DNA from: Metabacillus_B sp050107715
GTDB lineage: Bacteria; Bacillota; Bacilli; Bacillales; Bacillaceae
NCBI RefSeq assembly: GCF_050107715.1
Contig: NZ_JBNILN010000004.1
Location: forward strand, 261,735-325,734
Direction: 5' to 3'
Length of the DNA: 64,000 nt
The notes below the pieces were generated by a model. That model had not been told where the DNA came from. It did not search any database and saw only the letters and a program-made list of their open reading frames with translations. Positions 1 to 8,652 of the stretch are shown piece by piece; position 1 is the stretch's first letter, and each line of letters starts with the position of its first letter. The translations under genes were made by a program, and so were the position numbers.

Positions 1-706
1 TTTCCATGTTGCATACGACAATCGCATGATCGCCACTGTCTCTCATCACTTCGTACTCAATTTCTTTAAATCCAGCTATGCTTTTTTCCAGAAGGCATTG
101 GGTAGCCGGACTCACTTTAAGACCGTAGGCCACGATTTCCGCAAGCTCCTCCTCATTGCTGCAGATCCCTCCCCCTGTTCCTCCGAGCGTAAAGGCGGGC
201 CTTACAATGATGGGGTAGCCAATCTGGCCGGCAAAAACAAAGGCTTCTTCCACTGTATGAACGATTTCGCTGTCCGGTACAGGTTCACCGAGCTCATTCA
301 TGAGTCTGCGGAACAGGTCCCGGTCCTCCGCTTTTTGGATGGCTTCAAGGCTGGTTCCAAGAATCTCAACCCCGCACTCTTCCAGAACACCAGATTCCGC
401 AAGCTCGACAGCCAGATTAAGACCGGTCTGTCCTCCTAATGTGGGAACAAGGGCATCCGGCTGCTCCTTCCTGATGATATTGCTGACAAATTCTGCAGTA
501 AGCGGTTCAATGTACACATGATCTGCAATTTCCGTGTCTGTCATTATGGTAGCCGGATTGGAATTGACAAGAACGACCTCATATCCTTCTTCTTTAAGAG
601 CAATACAAGCCTGTGTGCCTGCATAATCAAATTCAGCTGCCTGGCCTATAACGATGGGGCCAGAACCAATTACAAGGATCTTTTGAATGTCTGTGCGCTT
701 CGGCAT
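1..706 (-). CDS. carB: Carbamoyl-phosphate synthase large chain, N-terminal part (cut by window edge)
   Basis: Large subunit of the pyrimidine-linked carbamoyl-phosphate synthase (pyrAB). It makes carbamoyl phosphate from bicarbonate, ATP and the ammonia channelled from CarA. About 235 codons are present, starting with MPKRTDIQKILVIGSG; the ATP-grasp region continues out of the window. The first domain shows GQAAEFDYAG, an NSNPATIMTD nucleotide-binding stretch and a glycine-rich TLGGTGGG loop. The start overlaps the carA stop by one base (TAATG), so the two subunits are probably translationally coupled. The gene is complete as far as it is visible, with no frameshift; the truncation is only the window limit. 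Confidence 0.97.
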   Translation of the reverse strand, partial: MPKRTDIQKILVIGSGPIVIGQAAEFDYAGTQACIALKEEGYEVVLVNSNPATIMTDTEIADHVYIEPLTAEFVSNIIRKEQPDALVPTLGGQTGLNLAVELAESGVLEECGVEILGTSLEAIQKAEDRDLFRRLMNELGEPVPDSEIVHTVEEAFVFAGQIGYPIIVRPAFTLGGTGGGICSNEEELAEIVAYGLKVSPATQCLLEKSIAGFKEIEYEVMRDSGDHAIVVCNME

Positions 707-1791
707 TATCGATTCCCTACCTTCCGTTTCGTTTCAATCAGTTCCATGAATTCATCAAACAGCCCGTTGGCATCCTCCGGACCAGGTGAGGCCTCCGGAT
801 GATACTGCACAGTGAAAGCTGCCAGGCTGTTATGTTTTAGCCCTTCAATTGTCCGGTCATTGAGAGCAAGATGTGTAACTTCAAGATCTGTATGAAGCAA
901 GGACGCTTCCCTGACTGTGTACCCGTGATTTTGCGAGGTGATGGCGACTTTTCCCGACTGCAGATCCTTTACAGGGTGGTTGGAGCCGCGGTGTCCAAAC
1001 TTCATTTTCTCTGTGTCTGCCCCGCAGGCGAGAGCAAAGAGCTGATGCCCAAGACAGATACCAAAGAGCGGGACCTTCCCCAAGACGCCTTTTATCATCT
1101 CAATTCCTTCCGGGACATCCTTTGGATCCCCGGGGCCATTCGATAGCATAATGCCATCCGGATTCAGCTGAAGAACCGCTTCTGCTGAAGTATTGTGCGG
1201 CACAACCACAACATCACAATGTCTCTTGTTCAGCTCTCTCAAAATCCCGTGCTTCATTCCAAAGTCCACGAGCACAACCCGCCGCCCCCGACCTGGACTT
1301 GCGTAGGGAGTTTTCGCTGATACTCTCTCCACTTGATTGACCGGGAGACGGACGGCTTTCAGCTTTTCCAGTACTTCTGCCGGGTCCGCATTTCCAGAGA
1401 TGAGGGCACCCTTGAGCGTTCCGTGGCTGCGGATGATTCTCGTAAGCTTCCTTGTATCAATTCCGGATAAGCCCGGGATGTCTTTCATTTTCAAGTATTC
1501 ATCAAGCGAATAACCGCTCCTCCAATTAGAGGGAAAAAGGGAATGCTCTTTTACAATCAGACCGCCTGTAAAGGGGGTTATGGATTCAAAATCATCCCGG
1601 TTGATGCCGTAATTTCCAATCAGCGGATACGTTAAGGTCACAATCTGTCCGCAGTAGGAAGGATCTGAAAGGATCTCCTGATATCCGGTCATTCCTGTAT
1701 TAAAAACAATTTCTCCAATCGAGTCTCTTTCACTTCCAAATCCGTTTCCTTCAAAAACGGTCCCATCTTCCAGTACAAGCAAACGCTTCAT
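706..1791 (-). CDS. carA: Carbamoyl-phosphate synthase small chain (glutaminase)
   Basis: Releases ammonia from glutamine for carbamoyl phosphate synthesis, the first step of UMP synthesis. It has 361 residues, the usual family length. The N-terminal CPSase small-chain domain spans about residues 1-150. The class I glutamine amidotransferase domain follows, with nucleophile Cys246 in FGICLGHQ and the His331/Glu333 pair in QYHPEAS. It overlaps pyrC upstream by 4 nt and carB downstream by 1 nt, so it sits in one tight operon. Being in the pyr operon, it is inferred to be the pyrimidine (PyrR-controlled) isozyme rather than the arginine one. Confidence 0.97.
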   Translation of the reverse strand: MKRLLVLEDGTVFEGNGFGSERDSIGEIVFNTGMTGYQEILSDPSYCGQIVTLTYPLIGNYGINRDDFESITPFTGGLIVKEHSLFPSNWRSGYSLDEYLKMKDIPGLSGIDTRKLTRIIRSHGTLKGALISGNADPAEVLEKLKAVRLPVNQVERVSAKTPYASPGRGRRVVLVDFGMKHGILRELNKRHCDVVVVPHNTSAEAVLQLNPDGIMLSNGPGDPKDVPEGIEMIKGVLGKVPLFGICLGHQLFALACGADTEKMKFGHRGSNHPVKDLQSGKVAITSQNHGYTVREASLLHTDLEVTHLALNDRTIEGLKHNSLAAFTVQYHPEASPGPEDANGLFDEFMELIETKRKVGNR

Positions 1792-3074
1792 GTCCGGACT
1801 CCCCTTTCATCAAAAACAATGTTTCCTTCTGCTATCGTTACTACAGGCCATCCGCTGCAGCTCCAGCCTGCAAATGGAGTATTTTTTCCTTTTGAAAGAA
1901 ATCCGGCGGGATCAATTGTTCTTTCTTCTGCCAGATCAATCATCACAAGGTCTGCTGGCGCCCCTTCTGAAAGGGTTCCATACGGCAGTCCAAATGTTTC
2001 GGCAGGACGGATCGTCATCCATTTCAACAGCTGGCCTAACGTCGCTTTCCCTGGTAAAACAAGATGGGTATATAAGAGCGGGAAGGCCGTTTCAAGTCCT
2101 GTGATTCCGAAAGGAGCGAGTTTTATTCCTTCCGATTTTTCTTCAGCAGTGTGAGGCGCATGATCTGTTGCGATCAGATCGATTGTTCCATCGAGCAAGC
2201 CTTCAAGCAGGGCGTCACGGTCCTCTTTTCCTCTAAGCGGGGGATTCATTTTAAAATTCGGGTCAAGCCCGGGGATATCCTCGTCACACAGCAGCAGGTG
2301 GTGGGGCGTTACTTCCGCTGTGACATTGATTCCCGCCCTTTTTGCATCTCTCACCGTTCTGACGGATTCTTTCGTACTGATGTGGCAAACGTGATAATGA
2401 CACCCCGCTGCTTCAGCAAGCAGGATATCCCTGGCAATATGTACAGACTCACAAACAGAGGGAATTCCATTCAGCTGATGTTTTTCAGCAAATTCCCCTG
2501 CATGCACGGCTCCTCTGTTGATTAAGGAGTTGTCCTCACAATGTGCTGCGATGCTCAGATTTGCTGCTGCCGCTCTTTTCATCGCCTCAAACATCATTCC
2601 CGCTTCCTGAACCCCCACCCCATCATCTGTAAGGGCAAAGGCTCCTGCTGTTTTTAAAGCGGTAAAGTCTGTGAGCTCCTTTCCAGCCTGTCTGACAGTG
2701 ATGGATGCGTATGGCAGAACTCTTACTGATGCCTTCTGACTGATCCTCCTGATCAGCTTTTCCATTTGCTCTTGATGATCCGGGACAGGGCGGGTGTTCG
2801 GCATGGCTGCAATGGTTGTGAATCCGCCCCTGGCTGCTGCCTTCGTTCCGGTTTCAATGGTTTCTTTGTGCTCGCCTCCCGGTTCCCTTAAATGGACATG
2901 TACATCCACAAAGCCTGCGGAAACGAGATGACCGGATGCATCGATGACTTGATGGTCCCCTGCCTCAAGCTGTGGCGCGGCTTTAGCTATTTTTCCGTCT
3001 TCGATCAGAAAATCCTGCTTTAGAAAATTCCCTCCGTCGTCTAAAACTTTTGCGTTTTTAAGAATATAAGACAT
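1788..3074 (-). CDS. pyrC: Dihydroorotase
   Basis: Cyclises N-carbamoyl-aspartate to dihydroorotate, the third step of pyrimidine synthesis. It has 428 residues, as expected for the Bacillus class I enzyme. Zinc ligands are visible: His59 and His61 in DVHVHLREPG, further histidines in AAHCED and CHISTKE, and the aspartate of ATDHAPHT. It overlaps the 3' end of pyrB by 17 nt and the start of carA by 4 nt. Those overlaps and the shared direction place it in the pyr operon downstream of the PyrR attenuators. Confidence 0.97.
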   Translation of the reverse strand: MSYILKNAKVLDDGGNFLKQDFLIEDGKIAKAAPQLEAGDHQVIDASGHLVSAGFVDVHVHLREPGGEHKETIETGTKAAARGGFTTIAAMPNTRPVPDHQEQMEKLIRRISQKASVRVLPYASITVRQAGKELTDFTALKTAGAFALTDDGVGVQEAGMMFEAMKRAAAANLSIAAHCEDNSLINRGAVHAGEFAEKHQLNGIPSVCESVHIARDILLAEAAGCHYHVCHISTKESVRTVRDAKRAGINVTAEVTPHHLLLCDEDIPGLDPNFKMNPPLRGKEDRDALLEGLLDGTIDLIATDHAPHTAEEKSEGIKLAPFGITGLETAFPLLYTHLVLPGKATLGQLLKWMTIRPAETFGLPYGTLSEGAPADLVMIDLAEERTIDPAGFLSKGKNTPFAGWSCSGWPVVTIAEGNIVFDERGVRT

Positions 3075-3981
3075 GGTGATTCTCTCCTTTATTCAGCATT
3101 TTAGAAGCAAGTGAGCGTGCTAAGCAGGCCATTCGGACATACACTCCGTTTTCCATTTGCCTGAAAATTCTGGAACGGCTGCACTCAACAAGGAAGTCAT
3201 CGATTTCCACCCCTCTATTGACCGGGGCGGGATGCATGATTATTGCCCCCGACTTCATTCTTCTTTCCCGCTCTTTCGTTAAGCCATATGAAGCAAGATA
3301 AGCATCCGGGCTCTTTATCGCAGCTGTATGCCTTTCATGCTGAATGCGGAGCAGCATGACAGCATCCGACTGCTCGATCGCTTCATCCGTGCTTGTGATC
3401 CTTCCAAAAGGATTGGCCGGGTCCTGCCACTCAGGCGGTCCCGCAAACAACACCTCAGCCCCGAGTCTTGCCAGGGTTTCTGCGTTGGATTTTGCTACGC
3501 GGCTGTGTCTGATATCCCCGTGGATGCTTACAGTCAGGCCTTTAAAGCATTTAAATTCCTCATGAATGGTCATTAGGTCCAGCAGAGATTGAGTGGGGTG
3601 ATTTCCGCAGCCGTCACCAGCATTTAGGATAGGAATGCTGACCCGTTCCCTTAAAGAATCAAAATACCGGTCAAGAGGATGGCGAATAATAACGGCGTGG
3701 GCCCCAATCGCCTCCATCGTCCGGACTGTATCATAAAGGGTTTCCCCTTTTTGGACGCTCGAGCTCTCCGCCTGAAAATTCAAAACATGGAGACCCAGTT
3801 TTTTTTCAGCCACTTCAAAGCTGAAGCGTGTTCTCGTACTCGGCTCAAAAAACAGATTGGCAGCAAAAACCGGTTCAGCCCTGAGAGAAGGAAGGTTCCC
3901 TGCTTTCATCCTACAGGCCAGTTCAACAATCCAGTTGATCTCTTCCAGGGAAAGTTCCGACATGGTTAACAAATGCTTCAT
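3058..3981 (-). CDS. pyrB: Aspartate carbamoyltransferase catalytic chain
   Basis: Joins carbamoyl phosphate and aspartate to give carbamoyl-aspartate, the committed step of the pathway. It has 307 residues. The carbamoyl-phosphate loop FFEPSTRTRF is at residues 45-54 and the second-domain HPTQ motif follows near residue 127. No regulatory pyrI gene is adjacent, as in other Bacillus, where the enzyme works as the catalytic trimer alone. The ribosome site AAGGAGG stands just before the ATG. A PyrR-type attenuator fills the gap between this gene and pyrP. Confidence 0.97.
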   Translation of the reverse strand: MKHLLTMSELSLEEINWIVELACRMKAGNLPSLRAEPVFAANLFFEPSTRTRFSFEVAEKKLGLHVLNFQAESSSVQKGETLYDTVRTMEAIGAHAVIIRHPLDRYFDSLRERVSIPILNAGDGCGNHPTQSLLDLMTIHEEFKCFKGLTVSIHGDIRHSRVAKSNAETLARLGAEVLFAGPPEWQDPANPFGRITSTDEAIEQSDAVMLLRIQHERHTAAIKSPDAYLASYGLTKERERRMKSGAIIMHPAPVNRGVEIDDFLVECSRSRIFRQMENGVYVRMACLARSLASKMLNKGENHHVLYS

Positions 3982-4115
3982 CTTCTTCCTCCTTCAGTTT
4001 TTATAAAAAAACACCCTGAACATACCGGTTCAGGGTGCACGAAAGCAGAAGGGCCAGCCGGCCATTCTTTACACCCTTGCAAGCCTCTCCGGACTTTTTT
4101 AAAAGGTATGAGTAT
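3982..4115 (-). promoter_or_regulatory. PyrR-responsive attenuator between pyrP and pyrB
   Basis: Read on the minus strand, the gap holds a PyrR-binding-loop sequence AGTCCGGAGAGGCTTGCAAG at about 4075-4094. It is followed by an intrinsic terminator at about 4006-4038 (CACCCTGAAC / GTTCAGGGTG, then a run of seven T). In B. subtilis, UMP-bound PyrR stabilises the binding hairpin, which lets the terminator form and stops transcription into the next gene. The arrangement here matches that design; exact pairing of the antiterminator was not computed. Confidence 0.88.
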
Positions 4116-5429
4116 TTAGGAAACAGCAGATTTTTTATGATCTGTTTCCTTTTCAAGATGAAGCGTATCCGCTCCCGCCTTGCCGGGGAGCACAGCATTC
4201 AGGATAATGCCGATGATTGCCGCGAGCGCCATGCCATGCAGTTCGAAGCTTTCGCCGACTTTGATGACCGCTCCTCCGATTCCGATCACCAGAATGACCG
4301 AGGAGATGATCAGGTTCCTTTTATCGCCCAAATCCATTTTGCTGTCAATCATCATTCTGAGACCGGAGGATGCGATGATTCCGAAAAGAAGGATGGAGAC
4401 CCCTCCCATCACTGGAGTGGGAATGGAACTGATTAAAGCCGAGATCTTCCCGATAAAACCGAACGTAATGGCAAGGACGGCAGCACCGCCAAGAACATAT
4501 ACACTGTAAACCCGGGTAATCGCGAGTACTCCAATGTTTTCACCATAGGTTGTATTCGGAGGCCCCCCCAGCAGGGCCGCAGCCATCGTCGCAAGTCCGT
4601 CTCCTAAAATCGAGCGGTGCAGGCCAGGTTTTTCTACTAAATCTTTGCCAATGACATTGCTTAAAACCATTTGGTGTCCAATATGCTCTGAGAGCGTTAC
4701 AAGGGCTACCGGAGCCATCAGCAGGAGGATCTGCCAGGTAAATTGCGGCTGATAATCCACAAACGGGATGGTGAAATCGGGCACCTGAATAAATCCTGCT
4801 TTGATGACTTTGCTGAAATCCACGATTCCGATTGCAAGGGAGTAAAGATAACCGGTGAAAATACCAATCAGAACCGGAATCAGGCTGAAAAATCCTTTAA
4901 AGAAGATAGAACAGATAACGGTTACGGCAAGTGTCACCAGTGCTGCAGAAAAGTAAAGCAGACTGTAATCACCCGCAGGGTTGTTGGTTGCCATATCGAC
5001 TGCGGTTCCGGCCAGTCCAAGCCCGATGACGATGATGACAGGTCCAACTACAACCGGCGGAAGCATTCTGAGAATCCAATTGTGGCCAGTCGCCTTAATT
5101 ATGAGCGCTACCGCAGCATATACAGCACCTGCAAGCATGCTTCCGACCATAGCCGCACCCGGGCCTCCTCCGGTCTGAGCCGCCACGAGCGGGGCAATAA
5201 ATGCAAAGGACGAGCCGAGATAAGCCGGCACCTGGAACTTGGTGATCAGCAGAAATATGAGAGTCCCGACACCGCTTGAGATAAGTGCAACAGCGGGATC
5301 CATCTTCACGAGAAACGGAACCAGAATTGTGGCGCCAAACATAGCGAAAAGGTGCTGGAAGCTTAAAGTGAGCCAAACGGGAGCTTTTGGTTTTTCATGA
5401 ATGTCTAAAACGATTTTTTCATTTTTCAT
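4116..5429 (-). CDS. pyrP: Uracil permease
   Basis: Membrane uracil:proton symporter of the nucleobase-cation-symporter-2 (UraA) family, salvaging uracil from the medium. It has 437 residues with a largely hydrophobic profile compatible with about 14 membrane segments. Family signatures are the TLSEHIGHQ (QH-type) motif near the middle and the substrate-site segment GGPPNTTYGENIG. It is second in the pyr operon, between two attenuators, so uptake is expected to be repressed with synthesis when UMP is abundant. The ribosome site AGGAGGAGAGAG precedes the ATG. Confidence 0.96.
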   Translation of the reverse strand: MKNEKIVLDIHEKPKAPVWLTLSFQHLFAMFGATILVPFLVKMDPAVALISSGVGTLIFLLITKFQVPAYLGSSFAFIAPLVAAQTGGGPGAAMVGSMLAGAVYAAVALIIKATGHNWILRMLPPVVVGPVIIVIGLGLAGTAVDMATNNPAGDYSLLYFSAALVTLAVTVICSIFFKGFFSLIPVLIGIFTGYLYSLAIGIVDFSKVIKAGFIQVPDFTIPFVDYQPQFTWQILLLMAPVALVTLSEHIGHQMVLSNVIGKDLVEKPGLHRSILGDGLATMAAALLGGPPNTTYGENIGVLAITRVYSVYVLGGAAVLAITFGFIGKISALISSIPTPVMGGVSILLFGIIASSGLRMMIDSKMDLGDKRNLIISSVILVIGIGGAVIKVGESFELHGMALAAIIGIILNAVLPGKAGADTLHLEKETDHKKSAVS

Positions 5430-5558
5430 CTATCTCTCTCCTCCTAAAAAAACCTCTTTGCCGGATTCAGCAAAGAGGTACACAGAAATACACGCATCTT
5501 AAAAACAGATGCTGATTCCGGTTCTCTTTGCCGTCTCACGGGACTGCTTTAAAAAGAA
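5430..5558 (-). promoter_or_regulatory. PyrR-responsive attenuator between pyrR and pyrP
   Basis: On the minus strand the pyrR-pyrP gap contains the PyrR recognition sequence AGTCCCGTGAGACGGCAAAG at about 5526-5545. A terminator lies at about 5447-5481, with arms ACCTCTTTGC and GCAAAGAGGT followed by a T run. The terminator arms share CTTTGC/GCAAAG with the binding loop, which is consistent with mutually exclusive folding. Same design as the other two pyr attenuators in this window. Confidence 0.88.
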
Positions 5559-6107
5559 CTAGCTATTTTTTTCATAGATGGATACAGAGTCGCTTTCATC
5601 GACTTCTTCCATTTCAACCACTATCTTTTCAGAGCTTGAGGTCGGGATGTTTTTCCCTACAAAATCTGCCCTGATCGGCAGCTCCCTGTGCCCCCTGTCA
5701 ACCAGGACGGCGAGCTGGATGGCAGCCGGCCTGCCCATGTCTACAAGAGCATCCATTGCTGCCCTGACCGTTCTTCCTGTGTAGAGCACATCATCAACGA
5801 GAATCACTTTTTTATCCAGGATCGGCTCCGGGACATCCGAACCTTTTACGAGCGGTTCCTGATTGCCCGTCTTCTTAGTCAAGTCATCGCGGTACAGGGT
5901 AATATCAAGCTCCCCGATTGGAATGTCTTTTCCCTCAATCTGGCGGATTTTCTCCTGCAGCCTGTTTGCGAGATAAATCCCCCGTGTTTTAATTCCGATC
6001 AGGAGACAATCATCTATGCCTTTGTTTCGTTCAATGATTTCATGTGCAATTCGGGTTAGAGCTCTGCGAATCGCCTGTTCGTCCAGCACAACCGCTTTTT
6101 TGGACAT
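5559..6107 (-). CDS. pyrR: Bifunctional pyr operon attenuation protein / uracil phosphoribosyltransferase
   Basis: RNA-binding regulator that senses UMP and binds the three leader loops found here; it also has uracil phosphoribosyltransferase activity. It has 182 residues, the normal size. The PRPP-binding loop VILVDDVLYTGRT is at about residues 100-112, and the fold is that of a type I PRTase. It is first in the operon and preceded by its own attenuator, so it is likely autoregulated. Confidence 0.97.
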   Translation of the reverse strand: MSKKAVVLDEQAIRRALTRIAHEIIERNKGIDDCLLIGIKTRGIYLANRLQEKIRQIEGKDIPIGELDITLYRDDLTKKTGNQEPLVKGSDVPEPILDKKVILVDDVLYTGRTVRAAMDALVDMGRPAAIQLAVLVDRGHRELPIRADFVGKNIPTSSSEKIVVEMEEVDESDSVSIYEKNS

Positions 6108-6245
6108 AACGTCTGCCTCCCTTCAAATAAAAAATGCCCTCTCATCCTGTTGGGAAAAGAGGGCATGGGAGTACCATTGTTTAATCATTAACCGTACCCT
6201 TCCCAGCCTCACAGGACTGAAATTAAAGGTTCTATTCAACTAAAG
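6108..6245 (-). promoter_or_regulatory. PyrR-responsive attenuator / leader upstream of pyrR
   Basis: Minus-strand leader with the PyrR loop AGTCCTGTGAGGCTGG at about 6203-6218. A strong terminator follows at about 6128-6167 (ATGCCCTCTT / AGAGGGCATT, then a T run), just ahead of the pyrR ribosome site. It is the promoter-proximal of the three attenuators. The rluD gene ends upstream at 6280, so the pyr promoter should lie near 6240-6280; I could not fix it. Confidence 0.88.
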
Positions 6246-6279
6246 TTATTATGTCAAAATCATTCCTGCCTGTCAACGG

Positions 6280-7188
6280 TTATTTCTCAAGCTGTGTTAA
6301 AAGCTTGCTGAAATACTCAGGCAGCGGTGCTTCGAACTCCATGTACTCGCCGGTCCGGGGGTGATTGAATCCCAGGACGCCTGCGTGCAGCGCCTGTCCT
6401 TCAAGCGAAAGCGTTTTTCGCGGTCCGTATTTCGGATCTCCCGCGAGCGGATAGCCAATGTATTTCATGTGTACACGAATCTGGTGGGTTCTTCCCGTCT
6501 CCAGCTGGCATTCAATATAAGTAAAATCTTTATAACGGTCCAGCACTTTAAAGTGAGTGACAGCATCCCGGCTGTTTTCTCTCGTAACCGTCATGCTTTG
6601 GCGGTCTTGCTTATCCCGGCCGATCGGTGCGTTGACCGTACCTTGATCATGCGATATATTTCCATGCACGAGCGCTTTATAGCGCCGGGTAACACTTTTT
6701 TCAACGAGCTGGTCTACCAGCGATTCATGAGCAAGATCATTCTTTGCCACCATCAGCAGCCCGGATGTATCTTTATCAATGCGGTGGACAATCCCGGGAC
6801 GCATCACCCCGTTTATACCTGAAAGGTCATTGCAGTGCGCCATCAGGCCATTTACAAGAGTGCCTGTCACGTGTCCGGGTGCAGGATGAACCACCATACC
6901 CTTCGGCTTATTCACCACCAGAACGTCACTGTCCTCATAGTAAACGTCCAAATTCATTTCCTCTGCTTCAACATTCAATTCTTCGGGCTCCGGGATCTCG
7001 ACTGAGACCTGATCTCCTTCTGCCCCTTTATAATTGTTCTTTACTGCCTGGCCATTAACCAGCACCAGCCCGCTTTTCATAAGAGACTGAATTTGTGTTC
7101 TTGACCAGTTTTCATTTATGGCAGAAAGGATTTTATCGAGCCTGTCTCCAGCCTGCTCTTTATCAATTGTATACTCATGGATGTCCAT
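6280..7188 (-). CDS. ylyB: RluA/RluD-family pseudouridine synthase
   Basis: Converts uridine to pseudouridine in rRNA; homologue of B. subtilis YlyB in the RluD branch. It has 302 residues. An S4 RNA-binding domain occupies about residues 15-75. The catalytic domain carries the hallmark HRIDKDTSG, with catalytic Asp138. Its ATG overlaps the stop of lspA by one base, so it is probably co-translated with lspA. The exact uridine target cannot be read from sequence. Confidence 0.93.
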   Translation of the reverse strand: MDIHEYTIDKEQAGDRLDKILSAINENWSRTQIQSLMKSGLVLVNGQAVKNNYKGAEGDQVSVEIPEPEELNVEAEEMNLDVYYEDSDVLVVNKPKGMVVHPAPGHVTGTLVNGLMAHCNDLSGINGVMRPGIVHRIDKDTSGLLMVAKNDLAHESLVDQLVEKSVTRRYKALVHGNISHDQGTVNAPIGRDKQDRQSMTVTRENSRDAVTHFKVLDRYKDFTYIECQLETGRTHQIRVHMKYIGYPLAGDPKYGPRKTLSLEGQALHAGVLGFNHPRTGEYMEFEAPLPEYFSKLLTQLEK

Positions 7189-7667
7189 TACTGTGCTTGC
7201 CCCTCTTTTTTCTCATTTTTACTGTCGATTAGCATTTGAATAAATAAAAGTGCCACCCCAATGCATAAGGCAGAGTCTGCTATGTTAAATATTGGAAAAT
7301 TATAGGAGAAAATAAAGGTTTGTATAAAATCGACGACCTCCTGGTAACGGACCCGGTCGATAAAATTTCCGATGGCTCCCCCAAGCATCAAACCTAATGA
7401 AGCTCCTAAAAGTCCCGCTTTCAGAACAAACTTTTGAATATAGTACACGATTGCTGCGGTCACCACAATCGTAACAATGTAGAAAAACCACATTTGCCCC
7501 TGAAGAATTCCCCATGCGGCACCTTGATTGCGATGGGAAGTAATATAGAAAAAATCTTCAATAACAGGAATGCTTTCCCCGATTTCCAGGTTTTGGACAA
7601 TCAGCCACTTTGTGAGCTGATCAAGAATGATTACCGCAACTGCTATTATGTAGCTTACTAAACGCAC
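7188..7667 (-). CDS. lspA: Lipoprotein signal peptidase (signal peptidase II)
   Basis: Membrane aspartic protease that removes signal peptides from prolipoproteins. From the GTG at 7667 it has 159 residues and four hydrophobic segments. The two conserved catalytic regions are visible: GNFIDRVRYQEVVDFI and FPIFNIADSALC, each supplying one Asp. I chose the GTG because a GGGGGAA ribosome site lies 6-8 nt before it; an in-frame ATG six codons upstream (7685) has no ribosome site. A candidate sigma-A promoter (TTACTC, 17 nt, TAAAAT) lies just upstream. Confidence 0.93.
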   Translation of the reverse strand: MRLVSYIIAVAVIILDQLTKWLIVQNLEIGESIPVIEDFFYITSHRNQGAAWGILQGQMWFFYIVTIVVTAAIVYYIQKFVLKAGLLGASLGLMLGGAIGNFIDRVRYQEVVDFIQTFIFSYNFPIFNIADSALCIGVALLFIQMLIDSKNEKKEGQAQ

Positions 7668-7740
7668 GTACGTTCCCCCAGGCATTCAAATTAGATACAA
7701 TGAATTTTATCATAAAAATTTGAAAAGAGTAAGGAATAGA

Positions 7741-7769
7741 GAAAAAAACCGTTCAACTGTGTGAACGGC
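7741..7769 (-). terminator. Intrinsic terminator overlapping the ylyA stop
   Basis: Minus strand: arms CCGTTCA and TGAACGG with a 6-nt loop, followed by seven T. The stem includes the last codons and stop of ylyA, separating it from lspA. Confidence 0.85.
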
Positions 7770-8127
7770 TATAGTAAACCATTTCTCCCGCATAATCTGA
7801 ATTGCCGTTTGGTGAATAGGGAAGTGACTTTTTCTCATACTGATCCAGGTAGGAAAAATCATGAACGTTTCTTGCCGTCGGCAAATATTTCAGACTGGAA
7901 ATTGGCAGGGACAGGCCAGTTTTTTCACAGAACCCGTAAGAGCCGGTATCCATTTTGCTTAGCGCGTGTTCGACATCCCTCAGCTCTTCTTTAACATGAT
8001 GCAAAATCGTTCCATTGTGCGCTCCATCATGGTCTGATTCAAACATAGAGTGGTGGAACAACCGCTCCTGAAGCTCCTTCCGCATTAATTCAAGCTCCTT
8101 TCGGATCGAAAAAAAATCATTGCTCAA
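7753..8127 (-). CDS. ylyA: YlyA, DksA/TraR-family protein with degenerate zinc finger
   Basis: Homologue of the small DksA/TraR-type protein encoded between ileS and lspA in B. subtilis, where YlyA is reported to bind RNA polymerase and modulate sporulation gene expression. It has 124 residues. The N-terminal half is charged and helical, likely coiled coil (RKELELMRKELQERL). The C-terminal part has the family segment MDTGSYGFCEKTG, but only that single Cys, where a complete C4 finger would need four. The gene ends within its own terminator. The function in this organism is inferred from homology and position. Confidence 0.85.
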   Translation of the reverse strand: MSNDFFSIRKELELMRKELQERLFHHSMFESDHDGAHNGTILHHVKEELRDVEHALSKMDTGSYGFCEKTGLSLPISSLKYLPTARNVHDFSYLDQYEKKSLPYSPNGNSDYAGEMVYYSRSHS

Positions 8128-8316
8128 TGCGGCTCAACTCCTGCTGTAAGGTTTGTAAAAATAGTTTATCCGTTCAGCGGAGTCTAACCCTGTTCATTTT
8201 TTTCCACAGATGACTATTGCCGGGAAACGAGGAGCTGTTTCAATCAAATAAGGGAGTTAACTGTGTTTAAAAAGGGGCTGCCGAGTAATTCCTTTTGAAT
8301 TTTAATGAAAAGCTCT

Positions 8317-8470
8317 GTTAAACTTGGCTGTTGATTGCAGCTAGCAGGCGCTCGCTTATCCAAGGACTGGGCGGTGAGCCTCCTCCTCGCTTAGCTTTTA
8401 GCTCGGAGTCTCACGCCTTCCGCTCCAATCAACAGGTGTGAAAAATCAACACGATGCTTTAACAAAGCCT
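8317..8470. repeat. Dispersed Bacillus-type palindromic intergenic repeat, copy 1
   Basis: The segment is flanked by GGCTGTTGATTG and CAATCAACAG, which are inverted copies. Internal blocks such as GGCGCTCGCTTATCC, GGCGGTGAGCC and CTTCCGCTCC recall the GTTGATTGGAGCGGAAGGCG-type intergenic repeat that I know to be common in Bacillus genomes. More diverged relatives occur at about 17020-17165 and 26765-26940 in this window. It is non-coding, with a G+C-rich, strongly self-complementary core. Confidence 0.7.
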
Positions 8471-8625
8471 AATGAAAAGAGCTGTTGACCTGACTGATTT
8501 TCACTTCAGGCCGCTCAGCAGCGGGCGTAGCGGGTGGTAACCTCTTGGGAAACTTGGAGGTAAGCACCTTGCGCTTCAAACAGCCACACCGGCCGGTTTG
8601 GATCAAAGCGATTTTCACAAATAAG

Positions 8626-8652
8626 CCCCCGGAATGACCCGGGGGTTTTTTG
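8626..8652 (+). terminator. Strong GC hairpin with T run (plus strand)
   Basis: CCCCCGG and CCGGGGG arms with a 6-nt loop are followed by TTTTTT on the plus strand. No plus-strand gene ends here. It lies inside the MITE-like element and could also pause minus-strand readthrough from ileS, though the minus-strand tail is weak (CTTATTT). Confidence 0.6.

Noticed and set aside
4743..5279. 178-codon open frame on the plus strand
   Set aside because: It is antisense to pyrP, highly charged and of low complexity (Asn/Arg/Asp/Ser rich), with no family resemblance; a shadow of the membrane-protein gene.
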